From an uncultured Spirochaetaceae bacterium (lineage in GTDB: Bacteria > Spirochaetota > Spirochaetia > Treponematales > Treponemataceae), in the NCBI GenBank assembly GCA_902799665.1, contig CADCBK010000011.1:20966-71518 (forward strand): DNA of 50,553 nucleotides, read 5' to 3'. How positions within the stretch are numbered: position 1 is the first letter of the stretch; every line of letters begins with the position of its first letter. A program made the position numbers and the translations under genes. This document shows, one piece after another, positions 49,037 through 50,553 of this stretch. The notes under the pieces were generated by a model that saw only the letters and a list, made by a program, of their open reading frames with translations, was not told the origin of the DNA and ran no database searches.

Positions 49037-49735
49037 ATGAAGGTTTTAGTTGTTCCAGACGTACACGGCTCGCGCGAGTGGGGGCTTGTAAAAACTTTTC
49101 CGCAAGATTCCTACGACCGCATTGTCTTTATGGGCGACTACTTTGACGCGTGGGAAAACAAGTGGCCAGAGCAAGGCGAAAACTTTGAAAAAATATGCGC
49201 CTTTGTCCGCCAAGACCCGGAGCGAAGAAAAGCGCTTTTGGGGAACCATGACTGGAGCTACCTAAGCGCGACGGTTCACGGCGCGGGATGTTCCGGCCAT
49301 CAAAACGGAAAGGCGAGCAAAATAAAGAGCCTCCTGCTTTCCGCGCGCGACATCTTGGACTTGGCTTTTGAGGCGGACGGCGTGGCGTTCTCGCACGGCG
49401 GCTTTTCCAAAACTTGGGTCGCGACAATCCTAAGGCTTTTTAACATGAACGCAAGCGAATGGTCGATTGACTTTTTGAACAAGACCTGGCGCTCGCTTTC
49501 GCTCCAAAAGGACGAGGCGGCGTTCAACTACGAATTTGAGGAACTCTTGGACTGGCACGGATATTTTAGCGGAAGCGGAAACGAGGCAACGCAAGGCCCT
49601 TTGTGGATTCGGCCCGAAGCCCTTTTGGACGACGCGTTTTACCAAACTCAAGTGGTCGGCCACACCGAATATTGCCTTGGCGATTTTGTCGCGCTCACAG
49701 GAAAGGACATGACGAACGTAAGTCGGGTTTGGTAG
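49037..49735 (+). CDS. Calcineurin-like metallophosphatase
   Basis: The 232-residue enzyme has all five metal-binding blocks of the family: DVHGSREW, MGDYFDAWEN, LLGNHDWSYL, FSHGGFS and VVGHTEY. Two metal ions would be held by these Asp, Asn and His residues. Members hydrolyse phosphate mono- or diesters such as cyclic nucleotides or phosphoproteins; the exact substrate cannot be read. It starts 14 bp after the XRE gene and is probably cotranscribed with it. Confidence 0.88.
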   Translation: MKVLVVPDVHGSREWGLVKTFPQDSYDRIVFMGDYFDAWENKWPEQGENFEKICAFVRQDPERRKALLGNHDWSYLSATVHGAGCSGHQNGKASKIKSLLLSARDILDLAFEADGVAFSHGGFSKTWVATILRLFNMNASEWSIDFLNKTWRSLSLQKDEAAFNYEFEELLDWHGYFSGSGNEATQGPLWIRPEALLDDAFYQTQVVGHTEYCLGDFVALTGKDMTNVSRVW

Positions 49736-49787
49736 TCTTTCTTTCCGACACTCTGAAGCCAAGCCAAATTGGAGCCAAAAAAGCGCG

Positions 49788-49865
49788 ATGCAAAAACTAG
49801 CCGCCGCATTTGGACAGCCGCTTGCCTCGCGCTATTACAAGGCGTTCTTTGAGGAAGAAAAATGA
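49788..49865 (+). CDS. Possible 25-residue peptide coupled to the HAD gene
   Basis: ATG at 49788 opens a frame encoding MQKLAAAFGQPL then ASRYYKAFFEEEK. Its TGA overlaps the ATG of the next gene (ATGA at 49862-49865). GGAG lies 13 nt before the start, which is far. It could be a leader peptide for translational coupling, a remnant of a longer gene, or chance. Confidence 0.35.
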   Translation: MQKLAAAFGQPLASRYYKAFFEEEK

Positions 49866-50338
49866 AGGTTTACATAGACATGGACGCGACGCTTGTGGAT
49901 TTTGCCGCGCAGGTGACCAAGCTTGGACTGTGGCGCAAGAACAAGCCGGACAAAGTGGCGTGGGACAAGGTGATAAAAATTGGGCCGTCCTTTTGGAGCG
50001 AGATGGAATGGATGCCCGGAGCCGAGAACGCGTTCAACGAATTGCGCTCGCTTTCCGAAAAAGGCGTTCACGACCTTTACATTTTGAGCGCGGTAAACTT
50101 TCCGCAAGGCGTGGAAGGAAAAAAGCTTTGGGTAAAAACGCGCGCGAACTTTCCGCTTGAAAAAACGATTATCGTCCCCAAGGCGGAAGACAAGGCGGCG
50201 TACGCGGACGGCGGCTCAATTCTTGTTGACGACAACAAGGAAACCGCCGACTTGTTTGAGGCAAGCGGCGGCTACTCCATTTTGTTTACCGGCGACTGGA
50301 GTGAAGTGTTGCGGAAGATTATGACGACTTTCTTTTGA
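49862..50338 (+). CDS. HAD-family 5'-nucleotidase-like phosphatase
   Basis: The 158-residue protein begins with the HAD nucleophile motif YIDMDATLVDF, then has the second motif ILSAV and a third block ILVDDNKETADLFEASGG with the acidic pair. It matches the NT5C/YorS-type deoxyribonucleotidases in size and in the MPGAENAFNELRSL segment that follows the cap. It may dephosphorylate nucleoside monophosphates, which is an inference from family resemblance. GAGGAAG precedes the ATG. It ends the operon. Confidence 0.82.
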   Translation: MKVYIDMDATLVDFAAQVTKLGLWRKNKPDKVAWDKVIKIGPSFWSEMEWMPGAENAFNELRSLSEKGVHDLYILSAVNFPQGVEGKKLWVKTRANFPLEKTIIVPKAEDKAAYADGGSILVDDNKETADLFEASGGYSILFTGDWSEVLRKIMTTFF

Positions 50339-50553
50339 AGGTTATAAAAAGCATTAATAGAAGCGCGGCTCCCGCCTAAGCGTATATACCGAGAAACTTA
50401 GGCGCGTATCCTTGCAGGGCGTTCACCGACTGCATGGCGTCCGCACTTCTTTCTTTTTACAAAAAAAGTTCCCGAAGCAGTTAACCGAATAAATCGTCCG
50501 GATAGCTTCAGGAACTTTGACTTAGAGCTTTCGATTCCGCCACGCGCAAAGGC
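50339..50553. other. Right-edge intergenic region with inverted repeats
   Basis: CGCCTAAG and CTTAGGCG (about 50375-50405) form an 8-bp stem. AGTTCC-C-GAAGC and GCTTC-A-GGAACT (about 50468-50517) form a longer stem with a 26-nt loop; on the minus strand it is followed by T residues and could terminate a gene entering from the right. No gene is visible. Confidence 0.4.

Overview
The window looks like chromosome from a Treponema-like spirochaete, probably host-associated. Supporting signs are two HD-GYP proteins, a DUF115/MptE-like protein overlapping a PASTA-tailed penicillin-binding protein, a Lol-type lipoprotein ABC cluster that encloses an outer-membrane protein gene, a two-iron superoxide reductase, a 3,180-residue surface protein with a FlgD-like Ig tail, and moderate GC content. 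No phage, insertion sequence or CRISPR array was seen. The genus is an inference from gene content, not from a marker-gene comparison.

Left part (1-12.5 kb). A truncated GNAT acetyltransferase faces a zinc-responsive arsR/SmtB-type repressor and a P1B-type Zn/Cd ATPase whose reading frame is broken next to its start codon. Then come a membrane HD-GYP protein, signal peptidase I, a class B PBP, the DUF115 protein, a second HD-GYP protein behind a structured leader with an intrinsic terminator, an aldo/keto reductase that lacks catalytic residues, and glycyl-tRNA synthetase.

Middle (12.5-25 kb). A LolD-like ATPase faces a four-gene operon: two FtsX permeases, a LolA-like carrier and an outer-membrane protein. 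Together they probably move lipoproteins or lipids across the envelope. Next is a short AT-rich nucleotidyltransferase/partner pair that resembles a toxin-antitoxin module and sits beside a rearranged fragment of the following GNAT gene. PutP, superoxide reductase, a membrane protein, an alkyltransferase-like protein, an ArfB-type release factor and a macrodomain protein follow.

Right part (25-50.5 kb). The giant surface protein starts at an 8-bp tandem repeat that puts its ATG out of frame. It is followed by a five-gene RND efflux operon (double-TetR regulator, TolC, MFP, RND pump, PII-like protein) under a two-site operator, then glgX and glgP for glycogen breakdown, an initiator tRNA, and a small operon of a lipoprotein, an XRE fusion, a metallophosphatase and a HAD phosphatase.

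Two regulatory themes cross the window. First, at least five genes have a -10 box only 6-8 nt before the ATG and no ribosome-binding site, which indicates leaderless mRNAs. Second, a structured repeat with compensatory base changes lies directly before the Shine-Dalgarno of both the metal ATPase and putP, with a degenerate third copy after the giant gene.
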